The notes beneath the pieces were generated by a model. That model saw nothing but the letters and a program-made list of their open reading frames with translations, was not told the origin of the DNA and did no database searches. A stretch of 64,000 nucleotides of DNA, from positions 3,343,001-3,407,000 of the forward strand of contig NZ_CP041191.1 of the NCBI RefSeq assembly GCF_006517275.1, written 5' to 3'. The position numbers and the translations under genes were made by a program. Positions 43,532 to 51,571 of the stretch are shown one piece after another; the stretch's first letter is position 1; each line of letters starts with the position of its first letter. The DNA is from Labrenzia sp. PHM005 (lineage in GTDB: Bacteria > Pseudomonadota > Alphaproteobacteria > Rhizobiales > Stappiaceae).

Positions 43532-44074
43532 ATGAAAATTGAGCAGATGCATCACGTTGCCTACCGGTGCAAAGACGCCAAGGAAACCGTCGAATGGTAC
43601 GGCAAGATGCTGAACATGGATTTCATCCTGGCAATTGCCGAGGACCATGTGCCGTCCACTCATGAGCCTGATCCTTACATGCACATCTTCCTGGATGCCG
43701 GGAACAACAATGTTCTCGCCTTCTTTGAATTGCCGACAAAGCCAGAAATGGGTTTTGACCCGAACACGCCGCGCTGGGTCCAGCACATCGCATTCAAGGT
43801 CAAGGACCGGGACGAGCTGATTGGCTTTAAAGACCATCTGGAAGCAAACGGGGTTGAAGTTCTGGGCGTGACCGATCACTCAATCTTCCACTCCATCTAT
43901 TTCTTCGACCCGAACGGCCACCGCGTAGAACTTGCCTGCCCGGATCCGGACGAAGAGGCGCTTTTGGCCAAGCTGGATGATGTGAAATGGCAAATGCTGG
44001 AAGAGTGGTCGAAGACCAAAAAAGCGCCGAAACACGCTGAATGGCTGCACGCAAAAGAGCTGTCCGATGTGTGA
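43532..44074 (+). CDS. VOC-family (glyoxalase/dioxygenase-fold) protein of an aromatic-type catabolic operon
   Basis: A 180-residue vicinal-oxygen-chelate protein with two beta-alpha-beta-beta-beta modules: MHHVAYRCKDAKETVEWYGKM, then VQHIAFKVKDRDELIGFKDHL, and FDPNGHRVELACPD at the end. Candidate metal ligands are His in the first strands of both modules and Glu in VELAC. Ring-cleavage dioxygenases and glyoxalases share this fold; the exact reaction is unknown. The ATG at 43532 follows an excellent AAGGAGG. It is the first gene of an operon with a FAD monooxygenase and DUF2783, controlled by the dual palindromes and FNR box upstream. Confidence 0.85.
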   Translation: MKIEQMHHVAYRCKDAKETVEWYGKMLNMDFILAIAEDHVPSTHEPDPYMHIFLDAGNNNVLAFFELPTKPEMGFDPNTPRWVQHIAFKVKDRDELIGFKDHLEANGVEVLGVTDHSIFHSIYFFDPNGHRVELACPDPDEEALLAKLDDVKWQMLEEWSKTKKAPKHAEWLHAKELSDV

Positions 44075-44148
44075 GAAAACCGAATGCGACCGCTGCGGCA
44101 AATGCGGGGCATTTGACACGATTTCAGCGGGATTGGGAGGAGAGCCCG

Positions 44149-45759
44149 ATGTTTCAAACCTATCAGTATCCGGAATTCGACTACCAGCAATCGGAAGAGC
44201 AACGCGCAGGCACGGTCAAACGCCATCCGATGGTGGTGATCGGGGCCGGGCCCATAGGCTTGACGGCCGCGCTTGATTTTGCCCAGCGGGGCATTCCAAC
44301 GATTGTCCTGGACGACAACAACACGGTTTCCATTGGCTCGCGCGCCGTCTGTTATGCCAAACGCCCACTGGAAATCTGGGACCGGCTCGGCTGCGGTGAT
44401 CGCATGGTCGACAAAGGCATCAAGTGGAAGATCGGCAAGGTGTTCTTCCGCGATGATCTGACCTACACCTTCGACCTGTTGCCCGAAGACGGGCATAAAA
44501 ATCCGGCCTTTATCAACCTCCAGCAGTATTATCTGGAGGAATATATGGTCGAGGAATGCGCCAAGTCGAACCTCATTGATCTGCGCTGGAAGCACAAGCT
44601 GATCAACCTGACGCAGCTCGATGACGGCGTGTCGCTGACCATCGAGACCCCCGATGGTGTTTTCACCATGGAAGCCGATTGGGTTCTGGCCTGTGATGGC
44701 GCCAATTCCGACACCCGCAAGATGGTAGGTGCCGGATTCTCCGGGCAATTTTTCCAGGACCGGTTCCTGATTGCCGATATCATCATGAAGGCCGATTTTC
44801 CGACCGAACGCTGGTTCTGGTTCGATCCGCCGTTCCACCGGGGGCAATCGGCTCTGTTGCACAAGCAGTGCGATGACGTCTGGCGGCTCGATTTCCAGCT
44901 GGGCTGGGAGTCTGACCCGGAAGAAGAAAAGAAACCGGAAAACATCATTCCGCGGGTCAAGGCGATGCTTGGTGAAGACACCGAATTTGAGCTGGAGTGG
45001 GCCTCGGTCTACCAGTTCGCCTGCCGCCGGATCGACCAATTCCGCTATGGCCGGGTTTTGTTTGCTGGCGATGCGGCCCATCAGGTCTCACCCTTCGGCG
45101 CTCGCGGGGCGAACACCGGCGTTCAGGACATCGACAATCTGGCCTGGAAGTTAAAGCTGGTCATGGATGGCGATGCGCCGGAAAGCCTGATCGACAGCTA
45201 CCATGAAGAACGGGCGTTTGCGGCCGACGACAATCTGTTGAACTCGACCCGGTCCACCGACTTCATCACACCGAAGAGCGAAGCCTCACGACGCTTCCGT
45301 GATGCGGTTCTGGACCTGTCCGAAGTCACCGATTTTGCCAAACCTCTGGTCAATTCCGGACGGCTTTCAGCGCCAACGCCTTATGTGGAAAGCTCCCTGA
45401 ACACGGCGGATGAATCCAGTTTTTCCGGCTCCATGACACCGGGCACCTGCTGCCTGGATGCGCCGGTCAAGGTGGGTGGCGACGACGCCTGGTTCCTGAA
45501 CCAAATCGGGGACGGCTTTACCCTTCTGGTGTTTGGCGACGAGGAAGCCGAGACCGTTGCAGTCGGCAACGTCAAAGCCAATGTCCTGCGTGTCGGCAGT
45601 GATGTGGAAGATCCAGAGGGTAAGCTGGCAGAACGTTATAATGCGGCGCCTGGGACGGTCTATCTGATCCGCCCGGATCAGCATGTTGCCGCGCGCTGGC
45701 GTTATTTCAACGACAACAAGGTGGCATCAGCTTTGAAAACCGCGATTGGAGGCGCGTGA
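44149..45759 (+). CDS. FAD-dependent aromatic-ring monooxygenase (MhpA/PheA-like)
   Basis: A 536-residue class A flavoprotein monooxygenase. The FAD dinucleotide motif VVIGAGPIGLTAAL is at about residues 29-42, the DG motif is VLACDGANSDTRK, and the GD motif is VLFAGDAAHQVSPFGARG (about 303-320), followed by NTGVQDIDNLAWKL. The C-terminal thioredoxin-like domain is typical of phenol or 3-(3-hydroxyphenyl)propionate hydroxylases. The start is the ATG at 44149, with GGGAGGAG upstream; an in-frame ATG at 44041 lies inside the VOC gene. The substrate is unknown. It needs O2, which makes the FNR box upstream noteworthy. Confidence 0.88.
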   Translation: MFQTYQYPEFDYQQSEEQRAGTVKRHPMVVIGAGPIGLTAALDFAQRGIPTIVLDDNNTVSIGSRAVCYAKRPLEIWDRLGCGDRMVDKGIKWKIGKVFFRDDLTYTFDLLPEDGHKNPAFINLQQYYLEEYMVEECAKSNLIDLRWKHKLINLTQLDDGVSLTIETPDGVFTMEADWVLACDGANSDTRKMVGAGFSGQFFQDRFLIADIIMKADFPTERWFWFDPPFHRGQSALLHKQCDDVWRLDFQLGWESDPEEEKKPENIIPRVKAMLGEDTEFELEWASVYQFACRRIDQFRYGRVLFAGDAAHQVSPFGARGANTGVQDIDNLAWKLKLVMDGDAPESLIDSYHEERAFAADDNLLNSTRSTDFITPKSEASRRFRDAVLDLSEVTDFAKPLVNSGRLSAPTPYVESSLNTADESSFSGSMTPGTCCLDAPVKVGGDDAWFLNQIGDGFTLLVFGDEEAETVAVGNVKANVLRVGSDVEDPEGKLAERYNAAPGTVYLIRPDQHVAARWRYFNDNKVASALKTAIGGA

Positions 45760-45762
45760 TCC

Positions 45763-45978
45763 ATGGCTCTTGAACTCACACGCAACATCGCCGACCCGGA
45801 TGGTTTTTATGAGCATCTCGTCTCCAGCCAACGTCACATGAGCGACGAAGAGGCCAACCAGATGAATGCCCGGTTGATCCTGATCCTGGCCAATCAGGTA
45901 GGCGAAATGGAGACGCTTAAGGCGGCCATTGATTTCGCGGTTGACCCGAAGGTGGGCCGCAAACAAGCCGCTGCCTAG
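45763..45978 (+). CDS. DUF2783 small protein
   Basis: A 71-residue helical protein (ELTRNIADPDGFYEHLVSSQ, then MSDEEANQMNARLILILANQ) that I recognise as DUF2783. The family travels with FAD-dependent monooxygenases, and here it begins three bases after the monooxygenase stop. No biochemical role is established; a partner or regulator of the oxygenase is the reasonable inference. It is the last gene of the operon, with a terminator just downstream. Confidence 0.8.
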   Translation: MALELTRNIADPDGFYEHLVSSQRHMSDEEANQMNARLILILANQVGEMETLKAAIDFAVDPKVGRKQAAA

Positions 45979-46024
45979 AAGATGCGGGTGGCTGCGGCCA
46001 CCCGAATTTGGCCAATTCCAGAAT

Positions 46025-46050
46025 AGCGTCCCGTTGGGGCGCTTTTTTTG
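46025..46050 (+). terminator. Terminator of the VOC-monooxygenase-DUF2783 operon
   Basis: Stem AGCGTCCC (46025-46032) with GGGGCGCT (46036-46043), one G-T pair, a GTT loop and a seven-T run. Confidence 0.9.
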
Positions 46051-46163
46051 TTCGAAGGCCGACCAACTGCCGTCTTTAGACCTAACCTTGTATGGTACTT
46101 CTGTTTGGATGTTGTGTGCTCTGGCCATGCGCGCAAGCAGATATAAGGGGGCAGACAAATCTC

Positions 46164-46514
46164 ATGGCGAGTAGGGGTGGTGAAACCGGAAAAAAAAACC
46201 TGTTTGTGCGGGGCGCTGGAATGGCTGTTTGTCTTGCGCTTCTCTTGCAAATCTTCACTCTAGATGCCTCTGCCCAAGAATTTTCGCCAAATGTCTCCTC
46301 GCTTGGTTCTTTGACTTGCCAGCAGCTCTGGTATTTGGAGCATGAGCTTCTGGCCGTAGGCAGGATATGCCTGAAATCCGCCCGGGCACGGCGGGCCTTT
46401 CAACGGGCGAAACCCTGCATTTCTTCAGAAGAGCGCATCCTGCCGGCAAATGTTCGGAGTTACCTCACTGAGGTCCGTAAAACAGCGCGCGCAAAGAACT
46501 GCTCAAAACAGTGA
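46164..46514 (+). CDS. Small secreted YARHG-like protein
   Basis: A 116-residue protein with a signal peptide (GKKNLFVRGAGMAV, a hydrophobic core LALLLQIFTL, cleavage near ASA-QEF). The mature part reads LTCQQLWYLEHELLAVGRIC then RAKPC and a C-terminal Cys. The pattern of a Cys before QQLWYLEHELLA and a conserved CLKSARARRAF is that of small YARHG-like periplasmic proteins in Rhizobiales. The function is unknown. The start is likely the ATG at 46164, since the frame from 46092 would put a second hydrophobic segment ahead of the signal peptide. Confidence 0.65.
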   Translation: MASRGGETGKKNLFVRGAGMAVCLALLLQIFTLDASAQEFSPNVSSLGSLTCQQLWYLEHELLAVGRICLKSARARRAFQRAKPCISSEERILPANVRSYLTEVRKTARAKNCSKQ

Positions 46515-46652
46515 TGCCACTTGGATAACCCTGTGGACCTTCTGCGCTTTTGCTGTGGCGCTTTTTTACTTCTGCCGTTAGTTCTGAAACTCACAGTCCC
46601 GGTTCCGCTGCGTTCCGGATCCTGAACAGCTAGCAATCAAGGGGAGGGCGAG

Positions 46653-48068
46653 ATGAGCGAAGCTGCTGAGCTTGACGTAAGCCCTTCTCCAGATCTGCAA
46701 ATCCCCGTCCGCGACGACGAAGAACGGCTCAATCCGGACTTTATTGCCGCCGTTGAGGCTGCGCTTCACGTTGAAAATCGTGCGGAACTGCATGTACTGG
46801 CCGCCGATCTGCACGAGGCGGATACCGGCGACCTTCTGGAAACCTTAAGCGCCGATGACCGTGCCGATTTCATTCGCCTGCTCGGTGATGAATTTGATTA
46901 CGCGGCGCTAACGGAGACCGATGAAGCGGTCCGCCTGCAGGTTCTGGAAGACCTGCCGAATGAAGTCATCGCGGAAGGCCTGGGCGAACTCGATTCCGAT
47001 GATGCTGTCTACATCCTGGAAGACCTCGACGAGGACGACCAGGCGGCCATTCTCGAAGAGCTGCCCTACGCCGACCGGGCGCAGCTCAAGAAGGCTCTGG
47101 ATTACCCGGAAGAGAGTGCCGGGCGGCGGATGCAGAGCGAATTTATTGCTGTTGCACCGTTCTGGACCGTTGGCCAGACCATCGACTACATGCGCGAGGC
47201 GCGCGACCTGCCCGACAGTTTTTACGAGATCTATGTGGTCGATGCCTCGTTCAAGCTGCTCGGCTCTGTGCATCTCGACAAGGTCTTGCGGGCCAAGCGG
47301 GAAGAAAAAGTCACCTCGATCATGGCCGAACGGCTGGATGCCGTGGAGGCGACGGAAGATCAGGAAGAAGTGGCCCGCCGGTTCGAGCGCTACAATCTCG
47401 TCTCCTCGGCTGTCGTTGATGAGAACGGCCGCCTGGTTGGGGTTCTCACCGTTGATGACATCGTCGACGTGATCCAGGAAGAGGCGGAAGAAGACCTGCG
47501 CGCACTGGCCGGTGTTGGTGACGAAGAGATCTCCGACAGTGTGATGACCATTGCGCGCTCGCGTCTAACCTGGCTGGTGGTCAATCTTGGTACGGCTGTG
47601 CTGGCATCCGTCGTGATCGCCATGTTCGACGAAACCATCGAGGCGATGGTGGCGCTGGCGGTTTTGATGCCGATTGTTGCCTCCATGGGAGGCAATGCGG
47701 GCACACAGACCATGACCGTTGCCGTGCGCGGCATCGCAACTCAGGAGCTGGGTGCGCGCAACATGGTCCGGGTTCTCAACCGCGAGATCCTGGTCAGCGC
47801 TCTCAATGGCGTTGCCTTGGCGGTGCTCATCGGCATCACCGCCTGGCTGTGGTTTGCCAGCCCCGGGCTCGGCCTGGTAATCGGCAGCGCGATTATCATC
47901 AACATGCTGTTTGCCGGCCTGTCTGGGTTGCTCATTCCGCTGGTTCTGGACCGGTTCCATATTGACCCGGCCATTGCTTCCAGCGTGTTTGTCACAACGG
48001 TCACCGATGTGGTTGGCTTTTTTGCGTTTCTCGGTATCGCGGCGATCTGGTTTGGCTTGCCGTTTTAG
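46653..48068 (+). CDS. mgtE: MgtE-family magnesium transporter (canonical copy)
   Basis: A 471-residue protein with the full family plan. The acidic N-terminal superhelical domain (about residues 40-140) includes DDAVYILEDLDEDDQAAILE. A CBS pair (about 145-270) and five TM helices follow, with LMPIVASMGGNAGTQTMTVA and VTTVTDVVGFFAFLG containing the pore Asp. It should be a Mg2+-gated Mg2+ channel. AAGGGGAGGGCGAG precedes the ATG. It is the second MgtE in the window; the first, at 7998, has altered pore motifs. It converges on ohrR with 17 bp between them. Confidence 0.93.
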   Translation: MSEAAELDVSPSPDLQIPVRDDEERLNPDFIAAVEAALHVENRAELHVLAADLHEADTGDLLETLSADDRADFIRLLGDEFDYAALTETDEAVRLQVLEDLPNEVIAEGLGELDSDDAVYILEDLDEDDQAAILEELPYADRAQLKKALDYPEESAGRRMQSEFIAVAPFWTVGQTIDYMREARDLPDSFYEIYVVDASFKLLGSVHLDKVLRAKREEKVTSIMAERLDAVEATEDQEEVARRFERYNLVSSAVVDENGRLVGVLTVDDIVDVIQEEAEEDLRALAGVGDEEISDSVMTIARSRLTWLVVNLGTAVLASVVIAMFDETIEAMVALAVLMPIVASMGGNAGTQTMTVAVRGIATQELGARNMVRVLNREILVSALNGVALAVLIGITAWLWFASPGLGLVIGSAIIINMLFAGLSGLLIPLVLDRFHIDPAIASSVFVTTVTDVVGFFAFLGIAAIWFGLPF

Positions 48069-48085
48069 GAGCCTCGATCCCTCTC

Positions 48086-48874
48086 TTAGGTTAGATCAGC
48101 ATCGCGCAGATTGTCCCGCAGCTTCATGATCTTGTTTTGAAGATCAACCACCTCTTCCAGGCTCATTCCGGTTGACGTGAAAACGCAGTTGCCGAAGTGT
48201 TCGGTCTTTTTCTGCAAATTCCGGCCCTTGCGAGTGAGTTTCAGGATCACCTGCCGTTCGTCCTTGGTGGAGCGGGTCCGGGTGAGAAGGCCCATGGCCT
48301 CCAGGCGTTTTAGGAGCGGGGTCAGCGTGTTGGTGTCGAGTTGCAGTTTCTGGGTGATCGCACCAACGGGCACATTGTTCTTGTCCCACAGAACCGTCAT
48401 GGCCAGGAACTGCGGATAGGTGAGGCCAACTTCCTTCAAAAGCGCCTTGTAGACACTGTGCATGGCGTGGTTTGCGGAATAGAGTGCAAAACACAAATAT
48501 TTATCCAGCGGCAAGGGACCGTCTGGCTGGATCTCCAAAGTGCCAATCGCTGGTTCTGCAGTGGCAGTCTCCTGTGACACCGGATCAGACACGTGGGCTG
48601 GATCAGCCGGGCCCAAACTTTCAGTTGCCTTTGCCGGCCGGGCGTCTTCCGCAACACCTGTTGCATCAGTCTCCGCGACCTGACCTGCGTCCGTGTCGTC
48701 TGCGGCTGCTGCCACATCCCCTGCCGGTTCAGCCTTCTTTTTGGCTTTACGTTTTTTCAGCGAAGCCTTGGCGCTCTTTGGTTCGCTGGCGCCTTCTTTG
48801 TTGGTTTTCTTCTCTTCTGGCTCGCTGAATCCGATCGCGTCCAGGAGAGACATCTGATTGGTCGTGTCACTCAT
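48086..48874 (-). CDS. ohrR: OhrR-type MarR regulator with long N-terminal extension
   Basis: A 262-residue protein. The C-terminal ~140 residues are an OhrR: DKYLCFALYSANHAMHSVY carries the peroxide-sensing Cys (residue 128 here, about 15 in typical OhrR), followed by LTYPQFLAMTVLWD and the winged-helix LQLDTNTLTPLLKRLEAMGL. It is inferred to repress ohr and itself until organic hydroperoxides oxidise the Cys. The first ~113 residues (KKRKAKKKAEPAGDV and Ala/Asp-rich runs) are low-complexity and absent from usual OhrR proteins of about 150 residues. The start is the ATG at 48874 with AAGGCGG upstream; the frame continuing to 48910 would run into the operator. Confidence 0.88.
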   Translation of the reverse strand: MSDTTNQMSLLDAIGFSEPEEKKTNKEGASEPKSAKASLKKRKAKKKAEPAGDVAAAADDTDAGQVAETDATGVAEDARPAKATESLGPADPAHVSDPVSQETATAEPAIGTLEIQPDGPLPLDKYLCFALYSANHAMHSVYKALLKEVGLTYPQFLAMTVLWDKNNVPVGAITQKLQLDTNTLTPLLKRLEAMGLLTRTRSTKDERQVILKLTRKGRNLQKKTEHFGNCVFTSTGMSLEEVVDLQNKIMKLRDNLRDADLT

Positions 48875-48888
48875 AATCCGCCTTATAA

Positions 48889-48900
48889 ATCGCGCGCGAT
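48889..48900. promoter_or_regulatory. OhrR operator half of the divergent promoter (ohrR side)
   Basis: ATCGCGCGCGAT is a perfect 12-bp palindrome with the core of the stronger site at 48951. It lies just upstream of the ohrR Shine-Dalgarno, fitting autoregulation. Confidence 0.75.
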
Positions 48901-48950
48901 ATGATCGCAACCTGTTGACCTTCTGGCGCTGTCATCCTATGTGGGTAAAA

Positions 48951-48968
48951 TATATCGCGCGCGATATA
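48951..48968. promoter_or_regulatory. OhrR operator (ohr side)
   Basis: TATATCGCGCGCGATATA is a perfect 18-bp palindrome about 60 bases before the ohr start. Its core is shared with the 48889 site. Palindromes in the ohrR-ohr gap are the expected OhrR binding sites. Confidence 0.85.
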
Positions 48969-49025
48969 AAATCTGCCATCAAGTGGATTTGTTCAAGTTT
49001 TTGAAACGGTAAAGGAAATAACGAA

Positions 49026-49451
49026 ATGAGCGTTGACGTGCTTTATGAAGCAAAAGCCAAGGCAACCGGCGGCCGCGATGGGACGGTTGAAACTTCAAAC
49101 GGCTCCTTCCAGGCGAAGCTGACAACGCCGAAAGAACTCGGTGGGTCAGGAGGGGACGGCAACAATCCGGAAGAGCTGTTCGCCGCTGGCTATGCAGCCT
49201 GCTTTATCGGTGCGCTGAAATTTGTCGGCGGGCAGGAGAAGATCGCAGTTCCTGCTGACACCGCCATCAATTCCACGGTCGGGATCGGGCCACGATCAGA
49301 AGGCGGGTTTGGTCTGGAAGTTGCTTTGGAAGTCACGCTTCCTGGCATGGATAAGTCAGAGGCTGAAGCGCTGGTCGCCAAGGCGCATGAGGTTTGCCCT
49401 TATTCCAACGCCACTCGGGGCAACATCGATGTGAAGTTGTCTGTCGTCTGA
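49026..49451 (+). CDS. ohr: Organic hydroperoxide resistance protein Ohr
   Basis: A 141-residue OsmC/Ohr-fold peroxidase. The two catalytic Cys lie in AAGYAACFIGALKF (about residue 60) and AHEVCPYSNATRGN (about residue 125). The conserved Arg, TGGRDG near the N-terminus, and Glu complete the active site. It reduces organic hydroperoxides using lipoylated proteins; the lipoyl-pathway gene lipB is elsewhere in the window. It is divergent from ohrR. Confidence 0.95.
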   Translation: MSVDVLYEAKAKATGGRDGTVETSNGSFQAKLTTPKELGGSGGDGNNPEELFAAGYAACFIGALKFVGGQEKIAVPADTAINSTVGIGPRSEGGFGLEVALEVTLPGMDKSEAEALVAKAHEVCPYSNATRGNIDVKLSVV

Positions 49452-49459
49452 TCACTATG

Positions 49460-49489
49460 ACCGGTCCAGCAAAACCGCAGGGCCGGTTT
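49460..49489 (+). terminator. Possible terminator after ohr
   Basis: ACCGGTCC (49460-49467) pairs with GGGCCGGT (49480-49487), with one T-G pair and a 12-nt loop. Only a short T-rich tail (TTTCTATT) follows, so it is weak. Confidence 0.4.
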
Positions 49490-49512
49490 CTATTACCGGA
49501 GCTTTTCAATCA

Positions 49513-49803
49513 ATGGCCCAAAACCTGTTTGTCGTTGATCTCACCTATGTTGTCCCGTTGGATCAGGTTGATCCTCATCTCGAACCGAACCGTGATTTCT
49601 TGAAAACGAACTATGAGGCCGGCCTGTTTGTCGCGTCAGGCCCCAAGAAACCACGCACCGGCGGCATCATCCTGGCGAAGGCAGAAATCCGGGACATGAT
49701 CGAAGCGGTCCTTCAGCAAGACCCGTTCAAACAGGAAGGCCTCGCTGAGTATGTTGTGACGGAATTCAATCCGGTTATGATCGCAGACGGCGTTACCTTT
49801 TGA
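49513..49803 (+). CDS. YciI-family protein
   Basis: A 96-residue ferredoxin-like-fold protein of the YciI family. The family pattern is visible in the N-terminal strand FVVDLTYVVPLDQVDPHLEPNRDFL, then FVASGPKKPRTGGIILA and a C-terminal VVTEFNPV. The His/Asp dyad characteristic of the family is present (the His in DPHLEPNRDFL, the Asp in DPFKQEGL). Function is not established; some members are dehalogenase-like. It lies 61 bp after ohr on the same strand. Confidence 0.85.
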   Translation: MAQNLFVVDLTYVVPLDQVDPHLEPNRDFLKTNYEAGLFVASGPKKPRTGGIILAKAEIRDMIEAVLQQDPFKQEGLAEYVVTEFNPVMIADGVTF

Positions 49804-49884
49804 TCCGAATGGCGTCTGTGCATGTTCGCCAAAGATCGGGTCTGGTAACGGATTTGATACGGTCTAATGGGTTTCGAATAGGAA

Positions 49885-50319
49885 GTGGTGGTGGCCGAAC
49901 GTCCAGAAATCAATGGTATTTTAGAAACCTCGGTTTATGTCGACGACATGGACATCGCCCATGATTTTTACGGCGGGATCCTGGGGCTTAAACGCATGGT
50001 CGCGGGCGATAGGCTCTTTGCTTATGACGCTGGACCGGAACAGACCTTGTTGGTGTTTTTTCGCGGACACACGGGCGCGGATGTTCCAACCCCTGGCGGT
50101 GTTGTGCCGGGACATGATACCAGCGGATCTGGCCATTTTGCCTTCAAAATCAAACCGGAGACGCTCGATCCTTGGCGGGCTTATCTTAGAGAAAACCAGA
50201 TAGACATTATCAGCGAAGTGGATTGGCCCGCCGGTGGCACAAGCCTTTATTTCAAGGATCCGGATGGCAATATTTTGGAGCTGGCCGCAGCACCACTCTG
50301 GCCGAATTATCTATCCTGA
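49885..50319 (+). CDS. VOC-family (glyoxalase-like) protein
   Basis: A 144-residue single-domain VOC protein. The first module has ILETSVYVDDMDIAHDFYGG and the second has GSGHFAFKIKPETLDPWRAY, with the closing YFKDPDGNILELAA. Ligand candidates are His in SGHFAF and Glu in LELAA. The family includes fosfomycin/bleomycin resistance proteins and dioxygenases; the substrate cannot be read. The start lies within a run of three GTG codons (49885-49893) after an AGGAA. Confidence 0.82.
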   Translation: MVVAERPEINGILETSVYVDDMDIAHDFYGGILGLKRMVAGDRLFAYDAGPEQTLLVFFRGHTGADVPTPGGVVPGHDTSGSGHFAFKIKPETLDPWRAYLRENQIDIISEVDWPAGGTSLYFKDPDGNILELAAAPLWPNYLS

Positions 50320-50378
50320 TTTTTAAAGATTCTTCGGGCATGGTGTGACTGCTATTGGGGCCGTTGAAGAGGGGCGGA

Positions 50379-51089
50379 ATGAATTTCTTGCAAGCAGTCT
50401 TGCGGACCTTGTTCTACATTGCCGTGGGCGGTGTGATTTCTATTGCGGGAGCAGCTTTCTTTTTCATGAACTGGGAACCGGACCGGGACGATTACACTCT
50501 GCGCGGGGTAGATGTCTCCCACCATCAAAAGGACATCGACTGGCAAGCGGTCGCCGGCGACGACGTTTCCTTCGCTTACATCAAGGCGAGTGAGGGAGGG
50601 GACTTCAAGGATAGTGCTTTCAAACGCAATTGGGAGGGGGCTAAGTCTGCTGGCCTTGCCAGAGGGGCTTATCATTATTTCAGCCTGTGCAAGGAAGGCG
50701 CTGCTCAGGCGCGCAACTTCCTTTCGGTTCTACCTGATGATCCTGACATGCTCGCGCCGATGCTGGATCTGGAGTTTGAAGGCAATTGTGCCCGCCGTCC
50801 GACCGTTGGCGAGATGCTTACGGAAATCAGCGATTTTGTAGCCGCCGTGGAGCCGGCAACCGGCAAACGCGTAATCTTTTATGCGCCGGAAGAGTTCTAC
50901 AAAACTTACCTGAAAGACCGCGGATTGAACCGGCGGCTGTGGGTCCGCTCGATCTGGCATGCACCGTCTTATGCAAAGGAATGGGTGCTGTGGCAGTATC
51001 ATCAGCGCGGGACGGTCAGCGGAATCTCTGGGAATGCTGATTTGAATGTTTTGCAAAAGGGCCTGGCACTCAAGGATTTGCAAAGATAA
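50379..51089 (+). CDS. GH25 muramidase (lysozyme), membrane-anchored
   Basis: A 236-residue protein with one N-terminal TM helix (about residues 9-30) followed by a GH25 domain. The catalytic Asp and entry motif are in LRGVDVSHHQKDIDW. AYIKASEGGDFKD, FKRNWEGAKSAGLARGAYHY, and MLDLEFEG with the catalytic Glu follow. It should cleave the beta-1,4 MurNAc-GlcNAc bond in the periplasm. The start is the ATG at 50379 after GAGGGGCGG. The TM anchor rather than a cleavable signal suggests a cell-wall remodelling role, not a secreted toxin. Confidence 0.88.
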   Translation: MNFLQAVLRTLFYIAVGGVISIAGAAFFFMNWEPDRDDYTLRGVDVSHHQKDIDWQAVAGDDVSFAYIKASEGGDFKDSAFKRNWEGAKSAGLARGAYHYFSLCKEGAAQARNFLSVLPDDPDMLAPMLDLEFEGNCARRPTVGEMLTEISDFVAAVEPATGKRVIFYAPEEFYKTYLKDRGLNRRLWVRSIWHAPSYAKEWVLWQYHQRGTVSGISGNADLNVLQKGLALKDLQR

Positions 51090-51121
51090 TTTATTGAAAA
51101 ATATGATGAAAAACTGATCTA

Positions 51122-51137
51122 TTGACTTTAACGTAAA
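51122..51137. promoter_or_regulatory. Putative MerR/LiuR-type operator overlapping a -35 element
   Basis: TTGACTTTAACGTAAA is a 16-bp imperfect inverted repeat (halves agree at six of eight positions) 33 bp before the MerR gene. It resembles the sites known for LiuR-type MerR regulators of branched-chain acyl-CoA catabolism, and TTGACT could be the -35 hexamer. Confidence 0.45.
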
Positions 51138-51169
51138 AAGAAGAAAGTCTGCGCCCCAAAGGATCGGGC

Positions 51170-51571
51170 ATGCAGCGTTATTTTACCATTACCCAGCTTA
51201 CGCAGGAGTTTGACATCACCACCAGGACGCTTCGGTTTTACGAGGCGCAAGGCTTGGTGACACCCCAGCGGCGTGGGCGTCAACGGCTCTATACGCCGGG
51301 TGACCGGACCCGCATCAAACTGATTCTGCGCGGCAAACGGCTTGGCTTTTCTTTGGCCGAGGTCAAGGAATTGATCGGCATGTACGGCAGCGCGCCCGGA
51401 GAAGCCGGGCAGTTGCGCTTGCTGATGGAAAAGATCTCTGCACGCCGGGATGAGCTTTTGGAAAAACAGCGGGACATTGAATTGACTTTGCTGGAACTGG
51501 AAGAAGTGGAAGCCGGTGCGCTCGCGCGGATGGAAGAACTCAGCCCTGTGCCCAGTGAGGAGAGCCCTTGA
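51170..51571 (+). CDS. MerR-family regulator (LiuR-like)
   Basis: A 133-residue MerR protein. The winged HTH reads FTITQLTQEFDITTRTLRFY then LVTPQRRGRQRLY (about residues 5-45), followed by a coiled-coil dimerisation helix (RDELLEKQRDIELTLLEL). There is no metal-binding Cys cluster, so it is not a metal sensor. It heads a tight operon of thioesterase, acetyltransferase and isovaleryl-CoA dehydrogenase genes. MerR-type LiuR is known to control leucine/isovalerate catabolism, so that role is inferred here. Confidence 0.82.
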   Translation: MQRYFTITQLTQEFDITTRTLRFYEAQGLVTPQRRGRQRLYTPGDRTRIKLILRGKRLGFSLAEVKELIGMYGSAPGEAGQLRLLMEKISARRDELLEKQRDIELTLLELEEVEAGALARMEELSPVPSEESP

